Counted from the stretch's first letter, positions 1 to 9,020 are shown. The stretch: DNA of 64,000 nt from an uncultured Tissierellia bacterium (GCA_947253765.1 CAMYAK010000010.1:1-64000), one strand, 5' to 3'. Program-made: numbers and translations. Notes: generated from the sequence alone by a model not told the origin.

Positions 1-191
1 GGGGTTGCACTGGTCAACCAATTTTGGACACCATAATCAATTTTTTGGACACATAAAAATACTTTTTTATGCATACCACAGTCCTCCTTGACGGCAGGAA
101 AAATTTGCTCATAAGTCTTTGCCGACGGCGAAGAACTCATTATTTCACTTTTCCTTCACCGTCGCCTAATTCAGGATAGCAAATTTTATCC

Positions 192-1070
192 TTATGCCAT
201 CAAGGGCAAGCCGCCTTCGGCGGGGACTCTTGCCTCGGGCTCTAAACTCATTTCTTCACTCCTTTCTACTGCTTGATAGCGCTCTCGATATTGTTTTGGT
301 GTCAAATAGTTTAGGGCGTATGCCGGACGCTCCTCATTGAAAAAATGTATGTAAGAGTCTATCTTTTCTTCCATTGGCCCATTTCCTTCAAGGTGGAAGT
401 CCATGAAAAGCTCTTCTTTAACCCAACCGTTAATCGCCTCCATTGCACCGTTATCTGTCGGGGTTCCTGACCTAGACATGGAGTGCACTATGCCATACAT
501 CGGTAAGAGTTCATTGAAAGCTTTTGAAGCATAGACACTTCCTTGATCTGTGTGCAGAATCATCTTCTGCTTAGGATATTGCTTTTTAAATTCAATCAGA
601 TCGTGTAAACCACTTAGATAGGTCCTGCGATCTCCTCTTTTACCTGAAAGAGCATGCGTTAATATCTCATTGTTCCATAGATCCATGAAAAGTGTTAACT
701 CATAATACTCTCCCGAGTAGTTAAAACACGTCATATCGCTTACAATGCATTCCCTAGGACCATCTATCCGGATTTCAGACATGAGAAGGTTTGGATAAAT
801 TCGGCTCTTTTCCCCTTCCTTCTTGTAGCGATAGTGATGAGATTTGCACAGTATCCCCGCACTTTTACAGCATTTATGGGCATATGGCATAGACATCACT
901 TCTCCGGTATCAAGTAGAATTTTTGCATTAAGCCAGCGGTAGCCATGTGAGGGATATTTGTGATGATATTCCTCGAATAGGGCTACGTTATGCAGGAAAG
1001 TCTCCTTTTTCAGGCTTGGATGAGATAATTTCTTTTTCCATGCATAAAAACTGTTACGCTTGATGTTCAT
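192..1070 (-). CDS. IS3-family transposase OrfB (DDE integrase core)
   Basis: Catalytic half of the IS3 transposase. It carries an HTH_21-like N-terminus (HGYRW region) and an rve-type integrase core with the D-D-E triad visible in VSDMT, LHTDQGS and the downstream NGAMEAINGWVKEE segment. The ATG at 1070 is only the first methionine. The same frame is open further upstream (reading ...REKEYQVILELSGQFPVAKLCELMNIK) back to the A-tract in orfA, where a -1 frameshift would make the OrfAB fusion, as is usual in IS3 elements. The full length and intact triad suggest it is functional. Confidence 0.9.
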   Translation of the reverse strand: MNIKRNSFYAWKKKLSHPSLKKETFLHNVALFEEYHHKYPSHGYRWLNAKILLDTGEVMSMPYAHKCCKSAGILCKSHHYRYKKEGEKSRIYPNLLMSEIRIDGPRECIVSDMTCFNYSGEYYELTLFMDLWNNEILTHALSGKRGDRRTYLSGLHDLIEFKKQYPKQKMILHTDQGSVYASKAFNELLPMYGIVHSMSRSGTPTDNGAMEAINGWVKEELFMDFHLEGNGPMEEKIDSYIHFFNEERPAYALNYLTPKQYRERYQAVERSEEMSLEPEARVPAEGGLPLMA

Positions 1071-1117
1071 GAGCTCGCAGAGTTTAGCAACCGGAAATTG
1101 CCCTGAAAGTTCAAGAA

Positions 1118-1471
1118 TTACCTGGTATTCTTTCTCACGTATGTTAGCGGAGTCCCATCCTCCTGTATTTCGTAGTTTTTTTTTAGTCTTTCAATCTGAA
1201 TTTTGTCCTTAATGGCCTCATCAATGAGTTCATCCTTAGACATCGACTTTAAACGCTCTAAGTTTACTGTTGTGTTTTTAATTATCAAAGGTTTGGAACT
1301 CTCGTTGGAGTGATCATCTGAGCATGATATTTTTTCAGATAAGTAAAGTTTTTTGTAATCTCTTATGGTGTATATGTTCAAATCGTATTTAATTGCTGCC
1401 TCTTTTGCGGTAAGTTCATGTTCATAGACTTCTCTACCAATGTCCAATCTTTTTTCTAATGGGTATTTCAT
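1118..1471 (-). CDS. IS3-family transposase OrfA (HTH protein)
   Basis: A 117-residue protein with an N-terminal helix-turn-helix (KEAAIKYDLNIYTIRDYKK) and a C-terminal leucine-zipper-like helix (LERLKSMSKDELIDEAIKDKIQIERLKK), the usual OrfA layout for end binding and dimerisation. The reading frame runs over the slippery A-tract and ends 34 codons downstream of the point where orfB's frame diverges. OrfA alone would be the 0-frame product and OrfAB the frameshift product. Confidence 0.85.
   Translation of the reverse strand: MKYPLEKRLDIGREVYEHELTAKEAAIKYDLNIYTIRDYKKLYLSEKISCSDDHSNESSKPLIIKNTTVNLERLKSMSKDELIDEAIKDKIQIERLKKNYEIQEDGTPLTYVRKNTR
1176..1184 (-). promoter_or_regulatory. programmed -1 frameshift site in orfA/orfB
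   Basis: On the minus strand nine consecutive A residues are followed by C, giving the in-frame heptamer A AAA AAC near the end of orfA. Slippage by -1 joins LKK of orfA to KLRNTGGWDSANIREKEYQ of the orfB frame, with no stop between. This is the standard IS3-type slippery heptamer. Use in vivo is inferred. Confidence 0.8.
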
Positions 1472-1589
1472 GATAAATCTCCTTGTACACCTGTTCTGTT
1501 TTCATCTCTATTTTATACATTTTTAGTGTATTTGAATGAATAAATGAAGATGAAAAAAACACCACATGTGTCCAAAAAAAGCTTACCAC

Positions 1590-1733
1590 TTCAGGGTTGT
1601 CCGCATTTCGCCAAACCCCCATGATTTACGTGCCGGCTCGGTTCAAGGGGGTGCTCCAACTTTAGCCAAACCCCCATGATTTCCGGTCCGAATTGAGTCA
1701 TGGGGACTTCCCGGTTTCAGCAAAACCCCATGA
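1590..1733 (+). repeat. 55-bp hairpin array, CATGGGG family (3 units, interrupted by IS)
   Basis: Three hairpin units end with CCCCATGA at 1624, 1679 and 1733 (spacing 55 and 54). Each has a left half like TCATGGGG or TCAAGGGGG and a central loop such as CCGCATTTCGCC. The first unit's left half is damaged and abuts the IS right end. Confidence 0.85.
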
Positions 1734-1751
1734 ATTTCGGCCAAAATATAG

Positions 1752-1788
1752 TAGAGGGGGTTTGCCATGTTCGGCAAACCCCCTCTAT
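1752..1788. terminator. AGAGGGGG-type hairpin downstream of ackA
   Basis: A perfect inverted repeat, AGAGGGGGTTTGCC / GGCAAACCCCCTCT with a 6-nt loop, lies about 40 bp after the ackA stop. It is in phase (55 bp) with the preceding CATGGGG hairpins and could act as the ackA terminator. The T-run on the ackA strand is absent, so termination strength is uncertain. Confidence 0.55.
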
Positions 1789-1826
1789 TTTCAAACTATA
1801 TTAACTGATCCCGGCGCCGGGCCACA

Positions 1827-3020
1827 TTACTTCACCAGGGCCTGGGTATCGCGGGCTATCATGAGCTCCTCATTTGTCGGTATTACCATGACTTTGACCT
1901 TTGAGTCTGAGCTAGAGATCACCTTCTCCTTAGGCTTGCGCTTGCTGTTGACTTCCTTGTCCAGCTTCACGCCTATTATTTCAAGACCCCTGCAGATGCC
2001 CTCGCGATTCTCCGGTCCGTTTTCTCCAACGCCGCCTGTGAAGGTTATGGCATCAATGTGGTCAAGCATTGTGGCATAGGCGCCTATGGTCTCCCTGACC
2101 TTGGAATAGAATATTTCTAGGGCCAGAGTGCAGCGTTTATCCCCCTCTTCAAAGCCCTTGTCCAAGTCTCTGAAATCTGAGAATTTTCCGGAAATTCCAT
2201 AAACTCCTGACTTTTTGTTCAGGGTGCTGTCAACCTCCTCAGGAGTCATTTTCAAGTTCTGCAGCATAAAGGTAACAATTGACGGATCCAAGTCCCCTGA
2301 CCTGGTTCCCATTGGCAGGCCGGCAAGCGGAGTCAGGCCCATTGAGGTCATGTATGATTTACCATTTTTTATGGCTGTTACTGATGAGCCGTTGCCAAGG
2401 TGGCAAGATATGATGTTGAGCTTGTCCAGAGGGATTCCGAGCAGCTCTGAGGCCCTGTTGGCAATGAACTTGTGGCTGATGCCGTGGAAGCCGTAGCGAC
2501 GGATCCCGTATTTTTCATAAAATTCATATGGTAAAGCATAGATGTAGTTGTGTTCAGGAATTGTCTGGTGGAAAGAAGTGTCGAAGCAGGCGACATTGGG
2601 CTTATCCGGAAGCATCTTCCTGCAAGCTTCGATACCCTGGAGATTGGCAGGATTGTGCAAGGGACTGAAGGGGATCATCTCTTTAATCGCCTCGACAATG
2701 TCATCATTTATCAGAGAGGATTCCTTGACCTTTTCCCCACCGTGAACTACCCTGTGGCCAATCGCACCGATTTCGTCCAAGCTCTTAATAACGCCGTGGT
2801 CCTTGTCGGTCAAAGCCCGGAAAACCAGCTCGACAGCCTTGTTATGATCGGGAATAGGCGTGACATTCTCATACTCTCCCTTGTCGGTGTCCTGCTCTAT
2901 CCTGGACCCCTCGATTCCGATCCTCTCAACCAGACCCTTGGCTATGACTTCTCCCTGATCCATGTTGAAAAGCTGATATTTCAGTGAAGAAGATCCGCAA
3001 TTAATTACTAAAATTTTCAT
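1827..3020 (-). CDS. ackA: acetate kinase
   Basis: Interconverts acetyl phosphate and acetate with ADP/ATP in the cytosol, the ATP-yielding last step of acetate fermentation. At 397 residues it has family length. Signatures are present in order: NCGSSSLKYQ at the N-terminus, the RVVHGG substrate loop, CFDTSFH with the catalytic Asp, GFHGISH, HLGNGSS, GTRSGDLDP with the conserved Arg, TGGVGENG and the C-terminal TNEE Glu. The start is preceded by AAAGGGGG. No phosphotransacetylase gene is adjacent, so it is a single-gene unit or is followed only by the hairpin near 1752-1788. Confidence 0.97.
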   Translation of the reverse strand: MKILVINCGSSSLKYQLFNMDQGEVIAKGLVERIGIEGSRIEQDTDKGEYENVTPIPDHNKAVELVFRALTDKDHGVIKSLDEIGAIGHRVVHGGEKVKESSLINDDIVEAIKEMIPFSPLHNPANLQGIEACRKMLPDKPNVACFDTSFHQTIPEHNYIYALPYEFYEKYGIRRYGFHGISHKFIANRASELLGIPLDKLNIISCHLGNGSSVTAIKNGKSYMTSMGLTPLAGLPMGTRSGDLDPSIVTFMLQNLKMTPEEVDSTLNKKSGVYGISGKFSDFRDLDKGFEEGDKRCTLALEIFYSKVRETIGAYATMLDHIDAITFTGGVGENGPENREGICRGLEIIGVKLDKEVNSKRKPKEKVISSSDSKVKVMVIPTNEELMIARDTQALVK

Positions 3021-3160
3021 TTTATCCCCCTTTAAATTTTATGATCCGACTTTCAATCTGCAATGTTTGTGCGACCAACTTTTGCCGCACCGATTCTAAA
3101 CTTCGTCCTTTTCCTATCTTACTTGCAATTGGCTATCACAAGGAACTGTCCTACAAAGCT

Positions 3161-4108
3161 TTATCGTCTCCCCCACAAGGGCTCAGGATACTTGCCCTGC
3201 TTGGCCATGTCCGAAAAGCCCGCCTTGACCTGGTCCTTGTCCTCACTATAAGTAACTCCCAGCCACCGGTCCGGGGTTCTTAAAACCCTGACCTCGGCCC
3301 TGCCGCTTTCAATATCCCTTGTCACCGCCGTGGGCAAATAGCACTCGGCCTTGATGGGATTGTTTTTCAAACCGCCTTCAGTGAAAATCCTCAGTTCCCT
3401 TTCCAAGCTCCCAATAAAGCTCGGATCGAAGGCCCAGAAATTCATTGACACGGGATTGGCAGGATCCAATTCCTTCCTGATTTTTCGGTCCGAATCCGGT
3501 TCATTGACCATAGCATAGGCCTTATCCCCATCCTTATATATCTCGGTAAATTCAGTCACTTCCTCGAGTATACCGTCCTTAACCTTGCATAGGCCCCTGG
3601 AAACAGACCCCTTTTCCGTCAAAGTTTTGCTGAGGTCGAAGGCAACCATGGCGTATTTTTTCTTGCTGTCCGCCCCCTCAACAGTCCCCACCTCCTCGGT
3701 CAGGAACTTATGAACCAGGTAAAAAGCCTCTCTTCCGTAATAATCGTCAGCATTTATGACCACAAAAGGAGCATCAATATATTCCCTGGCCGAGTATACC
3801 GCATGGGCAGTACCCCAAGGCTTTTCCCGCCCCTCGGGCACTTGGAAACCGCCCGGCATATCCTCCAGGCTCTGATAGGCAAGCTTTACTTCAATATCTT
3901 CGGGCAGCCTGTCTATAATGGCCTTCCTGAACAGGCCCTCATGCTCTTTTCTTATAATAAAAACAAAACGCTTGAAGCCCGCCCTTATGGCATCGAATAT
4001 GGAATAGTCGATAATGAGCTCGCCCGAGGGTCCCGGACCGTCAAGCTGTTTGAGCCCTCCATACCTGGATCCCATACCGGCAGCCATGATAACTAAAATA
4101 GCTTCCAT
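3161..4108 (-). CDS. sugar-phosphate nucleotidyltransferase
   Basis: An NTP_transferase-fold protein that should join a nucleoside monophosphate to a sugar phosphate. The N-terminus (MEAILVIMAAGMGSRYGG-LKQ) is the nucleotide-binding loop, followed by the ELIIDYSIFDAIRAG region, NADDYYG as the metal-binding segment and SMNFWAFDP as the sugar-binding segment. I place the start at 4108 because AGAGGAGG lies just before that ATG; the longer frame to 4174 has no such site. The sugar is not identifiable; it resembles proteins annotated only as nucleotidyltransferase or glucose-1-phosphate thymidylyltransferase-like. Confidence 0.8.
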   Translation of the reverse strand: MEAILVIMAAGMGSRYGGLKQLDGPGPSGELIIDYSIFDAIRAGFKRFVFIIRKEHEGLFRKAIIDRLPEDIEVKLAYQSLEDMPGGFQVPEGREKPWGTAHAVYSAREYIDAPFVVINADDYYGREAFYLVHKFLTEEVGTVEGADSKKKYAMVAFDLSKTLTEKGSVSRGLCKVKDGILEEVTEFTEIYKDGDKAYAMVNEPDSDRKIRKELDPANPVSMNFWAFDPSFIGSLERELRIFTEGGLKNNPIKAECYLPTAVTRDIESGRAEVRVLRTPDRWLGVTYSEDKDQVKAGFSDMAKQGKYPEPLWGRR

Positions 4109-4223
4109 TCTTCCTCCTCTTTTCGTTCTTAATCTATCTCTGATTATATCAAAAGCCCCTTGACTTGTTTTCATTTCTGATGCTTATGGGTTAAAATAAA
4201 GTGACATGTTGAGGAGGTTTTAA

Positions 4224-5393
4224 ATGCATTTTACAGCTGATGACAAGAAAAAAATCAAGGTGACCCTGTTCACGGTCGCCTGCGCCATAATGATCTATGT
4301 TTTCATTTCCAACTTCCCCGTATTTTGGAATGCCCTGCATGGATTTATCGGGATAATCTCGCCCTTCATTGCGGCCTTCCTGGTATCTTTCATAATCAAC
4401 ATCCCCATGAGCTTCATTGAGAACCGCATTTTGAGCAAATTTCCCTTAAAGGCCAAGACCGCCAGATTTATAGCCATAGTTCTGGCCTTCTTGGTAATCA
4501 TACTCTTGCTCATCTTGATTTTCTCAATAGTCCTTCCTCAACTCTATACTTCAATAAGGAGCTTTATACTGTCCATACCCAAGTTCCTGGACGATTTCAC
4601 AAGCTTCATAAAAGGAGCGGATTGGCTGGGCTCTGTTAAAAAACCCATACTTGAGGGCATTGACGCCATAAGGTCCCTGTCCATCACGGACTATTTGTGG
4701 AGCCGGTTCGGAAATACCTCACTTTCCAACAGCTTCTCTAAAATTATGAGCGAACTTGTGCCTACCCTGAACAATATACTCTCAGGATTTGTGACGGCTT
4801 TTTTGGTCCTGGTCTTCTCTATATATATGCTGGCCTCGAAAGAGACCCTGATCAGGAACTGCAAGGAGTTGGCCTATTCATTTTTACCTGAGTCTTTTGC
4901 CGACAAGATCATGTATGTGGCCTACACAGCCTATGACAACTTCTACAACTTCTTCACCGGCCAGTTCCAGGAGGCCCTGAGCCTCGCCTTTATGACTTAT
5001 GCCGGCATGAAGATTCTGGGCATGAACCTGGCCCTTATGGTCTCGATCCTGGTAGGATTCGGAGCCCTGATCCCCATGGTCGGTGCGATTCTGGCAGGTT
5101 TCCTGGGCTTCATAATCCTGCTTTCAAGCTCGCCCGTTGAGGGTATAGGCTTCCTCATATTTATAGTCATACTCCAGCAGTTTGACGGCAACATAGTCTA
5201 TCCCAAGATCGTCGGCCAATCGGTGGGCCTGCCTGCCATCTGGGTCCTTTTGGGAGTTACTGTCGGTGGTTCCTTTATGGGGATTTTCGGAATGCTGATC
5301 TTCATTCCGATATTCTCGACCATATACGATATTTTGAGTGATTATAAGACTAAAAGACTGACCAAGAAGAATATTCAGGTTGCACTCAAGTAA
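4224..5393 (+). CDS. AI-2E/PerM-family transporter
   Basis: A polytopic membrane protein of 389 residues. An N-terminal TM pair (residues 10-65) is followed by another at 75-100, an extended hydrophilic middle (about 110-185) and a C-terminal hydrophobic bundle containing ALIPMVGAILAG and LQQFDGNIVYPKIVGQSVGLPAIWVLL, the hallmark of the AI-2E transporter/PerM family. Members have been tied to autoinducer-2 export or Na+/H+ exchange, so the substrate here is open. GAGGAGG precedes the ATG. It is followed at 41 bp by the M29 aminopeptidase on the same strand, possibly one transcript ending at the hairpin near 6743. Confidence 0.88.
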   Translation: MHFTADDKKKIKVTLFTVACAIMIYVFISNFPVFWNALHGFIGIISPFIAAFLVSFIINIPMSFIENRILSKFPLKAKTARFIAIVLAFLVIILLLILIFSIVLPQLYTSIRSFILSIPKFLDDFTSFIKGADWLGSVKKPILEGIDAIRSLSITDYLWSRFGNTSLSNSFSKIMSELVPTLNNILSGFVTAFLVLVFSIYMLASKETLIRNCKELAYSFLPESFADKIMYVAYTAYDNFYNFFTGQFQEALSLAFMTYAGMKILGMNLALMVSILVGFGALIPMVGAILAGFLGFIILLSSSPVEGIGFLIFIVILQQFDGNIVYPKIVGQSVGLPAIWVLLGVTVGGSFMGIFGMLIFIPIFSTIYDILSDYKTKRLTKKNIQVALK

Positions 5394-5434
5394 GCCTGTT
5401 TAATTATTTATAAATTAATAGATGGAGGTAACGT

Positions 5435-6700
5435 ATGGATTTTTCTTATGATGGAATAATTGACGAGCATTTGCAGACCTATGCCAATCTAATAGTTGAT
5501 ATAGGTGCCAATGTCCAGGAGGGCCAACCGGTGGTTCTCAATTGCCCGGTCCAGGCCTATGAATTTGCAGAGAAGCTGACCCTGGCAGCATACAATAGAG
5601 GAGCGAGCGATGTTGCGGTCTTCTGGCATAACGAGGACATTGACAGGATGAGGTTCGAATATGCTCCGATGGAAACTTTTAAAACGGTTCCTGATTGGGT
5701 CTATGACCGCATGGAATACTATTACAAAAAGAATGTTGCCATAATCGGTATCTCTTCCAATATGCCTGATATCTTCGAAGGTCTTGACGGCGAAAAGCTT
5801 ATGGTCTCATCCAAGGCCTATGCTGAAAAGATGAAGCCCCTTGACCACTACACCATGAATGATGAGGTTTCCTGGTGCATAGCTGCCTATCCCAACCCCG
5901 AATGGGCCATGAAGGTATATCCTGAAATCGGAACTTACGAAGAAGCATATAGGAAGCTCTGGGATGACATACTCGACTTCTGCTATGCCAAGAATCCGAC
6001 TCCTGAGCTTGCCTGGAAAAACCATATCAGGGTCTTGGAAAATCGTGCAAAGACACTAAACGAATACCAATTCGAGTCGGTCCATTATAAAAACTCATTG
6101 GGAACCGACCTTGAGGTCCGTCTGCCCAAGAACCACATCTGGCTTGCGGCAAAATCCGAAAATGCCAAGGGAACAAGCTTTATCCCAAATATGCCGACTG
6201 AAGAGGTCTTCACGGCTCCCGACAGGTGTGGGGTCAACGGAAAGCTTGTGGCAACAAAGCCCTTGTCATACAACGGCCAGCTGATTGAGGACTTTATGTT
6301 CACTTTTAAGGACGGCAAGGTTGTTGATTTCGATGTCAAAAAGGGCGGTCAAGCTTTGAAGAGCCTGCTTGAGCATGATGAAGGTGCCAGGATGCTTGGG
6401 GAAATAGCTCTTGTTCCATATGAGTCCCCCATATCTCTTTCGAACACCCTTTTCTACAACACCCTCTTCGATGAGAATGCTTCTTGCCACTTTGCCTTTG
6501 GGGCCTGCTATCCCACCTGCATTGAGGGCGGGGTTGACCTGTCAACCGAAGACCTCAAGAAAAGAGGTGGCAACGACTCCAGCCTCCATGTTGACTTCAT
6601 GGTTGGCAGCAAGGACCTGTCCATCGTCGGCAAGACCCACGATGGAAAAGAGGTGGCCATATTTAAGGACGGCAACTTTGCTCCGGAGTTTTCAATATAA
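5435..6700 (+). CDS. M29-family metallo-aminopeptidase (PepS/AmpS type)
   Basis: A cytosolic aminopeptidase of 421 residues releasing N-terminal amino acids from peptides. Family features include the N-terminal ANVQEGQPVVLNCPVQA segment, NMPTEEVFTAPDRCGVNG carrying the first metal-ligand Glu, GEIALVPYESPIS with the second Glu, the NASCHFAFGACYP His and the closing HVDFMVGSKDLSIVG with the His-x-Asp ligands. The start has GATGGAGG upstream. It fits an amino-acid-fermenting lifestyle, which is an inference. Confidence 0.93.
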   Translation: MDFSYDGIIDEHLQTYANLIVDIGANVQEGQPVVLNCPVQAYEFAEKLTLAAYNRGASDVAVFWHNEDIDRMRFEYAPMETFKTVPDWVYDRMEYYYKKNVAIIGISSNMPDIFEGLDGEKLMVSSKAYAEKMKPLDHYTMNDEVSWCIAAYPNPEWAMKVYPEIGTYEEAYRKLWDDILDFCYAKNPTPELAWKNHIRVLENRAKTLNEYQFESVHYKNSLGTDLEVRLPKNHIWLAAKSENAKGTSFIPNMPTEEVFTAPDRCGVNGKLVATKPLSYNGQLIEDFMFTFKDGKVVDFDVKKGGQALKSLLEHDEGARMLGEIALVPYESPISLSNTLFYNTLFDENASCHFAFGACYPTCIEGGVDLSTEDLKKRGGNDSSLHVDFMVGSKDLSIVGKTHDGKEVAIFKDGNFAPEFSI

Positions 6701-6742
6701 GGCAATGATTTGAAAATCTGATATTAATTTGGATTACTAATA

Positions 6743-6773
6743 AAAAAGGGCTTCTAAAAAAGAAGCCCTTTTT
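6743..6773. terminator. bidirectional intrinsic terminator between converging genes
   Basis: The inverted repeat AAAAAGGGCTTCT / AGAAGCCCTTTTT with a 5-nt loop is flanked by A-run and T-run, so it can end both the aminopeptidase transcript (+) and the mgtC transcript (-). Confidence 0.9.
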
Positions 6774-6835
6774 CATTGCTATTTACCTATTTTCTTATAT
6801 CCTCTTCAATATCTTCAAATGAATAAATCCTACAC

Positions 6836-7552
6836 CTACTCTTCCTGGTCGGCCTCGATCAGAACATTCTTCCAATATACAGACTCGACCCCGTCAAAAT
6901 CCGCTATCCTGTCCAGGGCGTCCAATATTTTTTCATTCGGACCGGACACCTTCAGCTTAACTTCCTTAGAAGCGGTCGTTGTCTCCTTTGAATAGTTATA
7001 TAAGGAGTTTGAGGGCCTTATGGTCATCTGTATGACCGGCATATCCTTTTCTTTTAGGAGAACCTCAATTTTCTCAAGCAAGCCTTCTTTCTGGTCGCAG
7101 TATATATATATTATCCTCTCTCTTTTCCTGTTTATAAGGCTTGACCGTCTTTCAATGACATTGAGCAAAGATAGGGCCATTATTGATATTGCGACCGCTA
7201 TAAGCGAGGCCATATAAAGACCGGCCCCGACCGACATACCGACCCCGGCAGCAATCCAAAGGCTTGTGGCTGTAGTCAGACCTCTTACTGTGGGTCCCTC
7301 CTTAAAAATGGTCCCGGCACCAATAAATCCTATGCCGCTCACAACCTGAGCCGCAATCCTGGCCGGATCCCTTCCTGAGAATTTTTCAGGAAAGCCGTAT
7401 ATGGAGATAATCATGATCAGGGCCGAACCCATGCTGACCAAAAGGTGGGTCCTGAGTCCCGCAGGATGGCCCTTTCTCTCCCTTTCATATCCAATTATCC
7501 CTCCGAAGATGGAGGATAGTGCAAGTCTCAATATTGTGTCAATTATTGTCAT
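6836..7552 (-). CDS. mgtC: MgtC/SapB-family membrane protein
   Basis: An inner-membrane protein with about five TM segments in residues 1-135, containing the family block GGIIGYERERKGHPAGLRTHLLVSMGSALIM and GIGFIGAGTIFKEG. A basic linker (ERRSSLINRKRER) leads to a cytosolic ACT-like domain ending DFDGVESVYWKN. MgtC proteins are linked to growth in low Mg2+ and, in some bacteria, to inhibition of the F-ATPase. The specific role here is unknown. A weak GGTGAA ribosome site precedes the start. It runs towards the shared terminator near 6743. Confidence 0.9.
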   Translation of the reverse strand: MTIIDTILRLALSSIFGGIIGYERERKGHPAGLRTHLLVSMGSALIMIISIYGFPEKFSGRDPARIAAQVVSGIGFIGAGTIFKEGPTVRGLTTATSLWIAAGVGMSVGAGLYMASLIAVAISIMALSLLNVIERRSSLINRKRERIIYIYCDQKEGLLEKIEVLLKEKDMPVIQMTIRPSNSLYNYSKETTTASKEVKLKVSGPNEKILDALDRIADFDGVESVYWKNVLIEADQEE

Positions 7553-7600
7553 ATTTCACCGGCGAATGTCGCCGCCTCTCTTCTTTCAAAATCCCTATTT

Positions 7601-8389
7601 TCATATATATGGGATCATTTCCTTGACCGACTTAAAAACATAGTCGGCATGAACATTGCTTTCTTCATACATTTGCATATCCGTTTCCCCCGATAAGACC
7701 AGGGCGCTTGTGATGCCGCTTTTCCCGCCGAAGGCTATGTCGGTGTAGAGCCTGTCCCCAACCATTATAAAGTCTTGGGCTTGGGCCCCGAACTTGGCAC
7801 ATATGGCATCAAGCATGGGCTTTTCAGGCTTGCCGATGACTATGGGTTCCCTCCCCGTCGCCGCCTTGAAGAAGGCTATAAAGGCCCCGGCATCAGGCAT
7901 AAATTTATTATTTTCCAAGGGACATACAAAATCCGGATGGGTGGCTATGTATTCATGGCCCTCCATAAGATAATCACAGGCTGTCCAAAGCTTGTCATAG
8001 TTGGTCTCGGTGTCAAAGCTGGTAACTACCGCATCTATATCCTGCCCCCTATCGTGAACAAGTGTAAATCCGTCGTCCGAGAATTCCTTCCCAAGTGAAG
8101 AATTTCCAACCAAGAAAATCCTTTTTATCCCCCGAGACTTGATGTAGAACCTTGTCGCCTCGCCCGAGGTGAAAATATCGTCTTCGGTACTCCCTATCCC
8201 AAGCCTTTTGAGCTTGGCAATATAGTCCCCCTTATTCTTTGAGGCGTTGTTGGTTAAAAATATGTAATTTTTACCGGTCTCTTTTATTCTGTTCAAAAAA
8301 TCTATAGCTCCGTCTATGAGCCGGTTTCCAAGATAGATTGTTCCGTCCATATCCAGGAGGTAAGTTTTTGCCCTTATTTTTTCACACAT
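7601..8389 (-). CDS. HAD-superfamily phosphatase, NagD/AraL type
   Basis: A 262-residue Mg2+-dependent phosphohydrolase. HAD motif I is LLDMDGTIYLG (Asp nucleophile), motif II is FLTNNASKN, motif III is IGKPEKPM and motif IV is MVGDRLYTDIAFG. A C2-type cap lies between about residues 85 and 180. NagD relatives dephosphorylate small sugar phosphates or nucleotides. Its start overlaps the end of the upstream DUF624 gene by 8 bp, so the two are translationally coupled within the sugar/glycerol-phosphate transporter cluster. Confidence 0.9.
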   Translation of the reverse strand: MCEKIRAKTYLLDMDGTIYLGNRLIDGAIDFLNRIKETGKNYIFLTNNASKNKGDYIAKLKRLGIGSTEDDIFTSGEATRFYIKSRGIKRIFLVGNSSLGKEFSDDGFTLVHDRGQDIDAVVTSFDTETNYDKLWTACDYLMEGHEYIATHPDFVCPLENNKFMPDAGAFIAFFKAATGREPIVIGKPEKPMLDAICAKFGAQAQDFIMVGDRLYTDIAFGGKSGITSALVLSGETDMQMYEESNVHADYVFKSVKEMIPYI

Positions 8390-9020
8390 GGCCTTCCCTT
8401 TCAGACTTTTTCGACATGTCCCGGAATAGCGGGGTAAGGATATATGATACCAGGAGGAAGAGCAGGCCCAGCCACAAAAAGAAGAGTCCGCTCAAATAAT
8501 ATATAAGGGCGAAGCAGGCCAGGCAGGCCAGGAAAATAAGCAGGCTGTAGCCCGGGTTGGCAAAGGTCATGGCCAAGCCGTCCTTGGCAAGCTTTTTCAG
8601 GTCTTTATCAAATACCGCCAAAAGTCCGTAAACATAAAAGAGATAAAGGGTAAAAACGCAGGCTATGGTAAAGAGGCTTAGGGCCAGGGTTAACCATAAA
8701 AACCCGCCCCCGCTCATCTTGTAATAGGCCAAGGCCAGCCTGAAGTCCCAGAATAGAAAAATATAAAAGGCCAGACCGGCCAGATTTATGATGGTTCCCT
8801 TAAAAAAGTGTTTTTTAAAGGCTTTGAAATAGGCCGAAAAAACCATGCCCTCATGGTCACGAACCATCTTAAAAGTAAAATCGAAAAAGGCGGCGGTCGA
8901 AGCCCCCATTGTAATTATGGGAAGGGAAGTCAGGACCCATAGGAAGCTCAACACGGTCGTATCCGCAAGCTTTCCTATGGAATTCCACATCTTGTTTTCA
9001 GGATTGAAAAATTCCTTCAT
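8382..9020 (-). CDS. DUF624 (YesL-like) membrane protein
   Basis: A small integral membrane protein (212 residues) beginning MKEFFNPENKMWNSIGKLADTTVLSFLW, the typical opening of DUF624/YesL. TM segments are predicted near residues 20-42, 75-100, 105-130, 150-170 and 170-195. The family has no proven function but recurs beside carbohydrate ABC transporters, as here: it lies 47 bp downstream of the ATPase gene. It may assist the permease or signal substrate status; this is conjecture. Confidence 0.8.
   Translation of the reverse strand: MKEFFNPENKMWNSIGKLADTTVLSFLWVLTSLPIITMGASTAAFFDFTFKMVRDHEGMVFSAYFKAFKKHFFKGTIINLAGLAFYIFLFWDFRLALAYYKMSGGGFLWLTLALSLFTIACVFTLYLFYVYGLLAVFDKDLKKLAKDGLAMTFANPGYSLLIFLACLACFALIYYLSGLFFLWLGLLFLLVSYILTPLFRDMSKKSEREGHV

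Larger units (their letters stand above)
38..1583 (-). mobile_element. IS3-family insertion sequence
   Basis: A two-ORF transposase unit (orfA, orfB) is bounded by matching ends. The left end reads TTTTTTGGACACAT near 41-54 and its inverted copy (ATGTGTCCAAAAAAA) lies at 1565-1580. A second, shorter copy of the left motif (TTTTGGACACC) sits at 22-32, so the exact left tip is uncertain. Directly outside the right end begins a palindromic hairpin unit (from about 1590), and the left flank starts ggggtt like another half unit. The element therefore probably entered an intergenic hairpin array. I could not identify a target-site duplication with confidence. Confidence 0.85.

Noticed and set aside
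1693..2079. Plus-strand frame opposite the ackA 3' end
   Set aside because: It is antisense to an unambiguous acetate kinase and starts inside a hairpin array.
3021..3160. Riboswitch in the ackA-nucleotidyltransferase gap
   Set aside because: No conserved aptamer motif or terminator pair was found. A TTGCAG-16-TAAAAT promoter-like match lies too close to the ackA start to be convincing.
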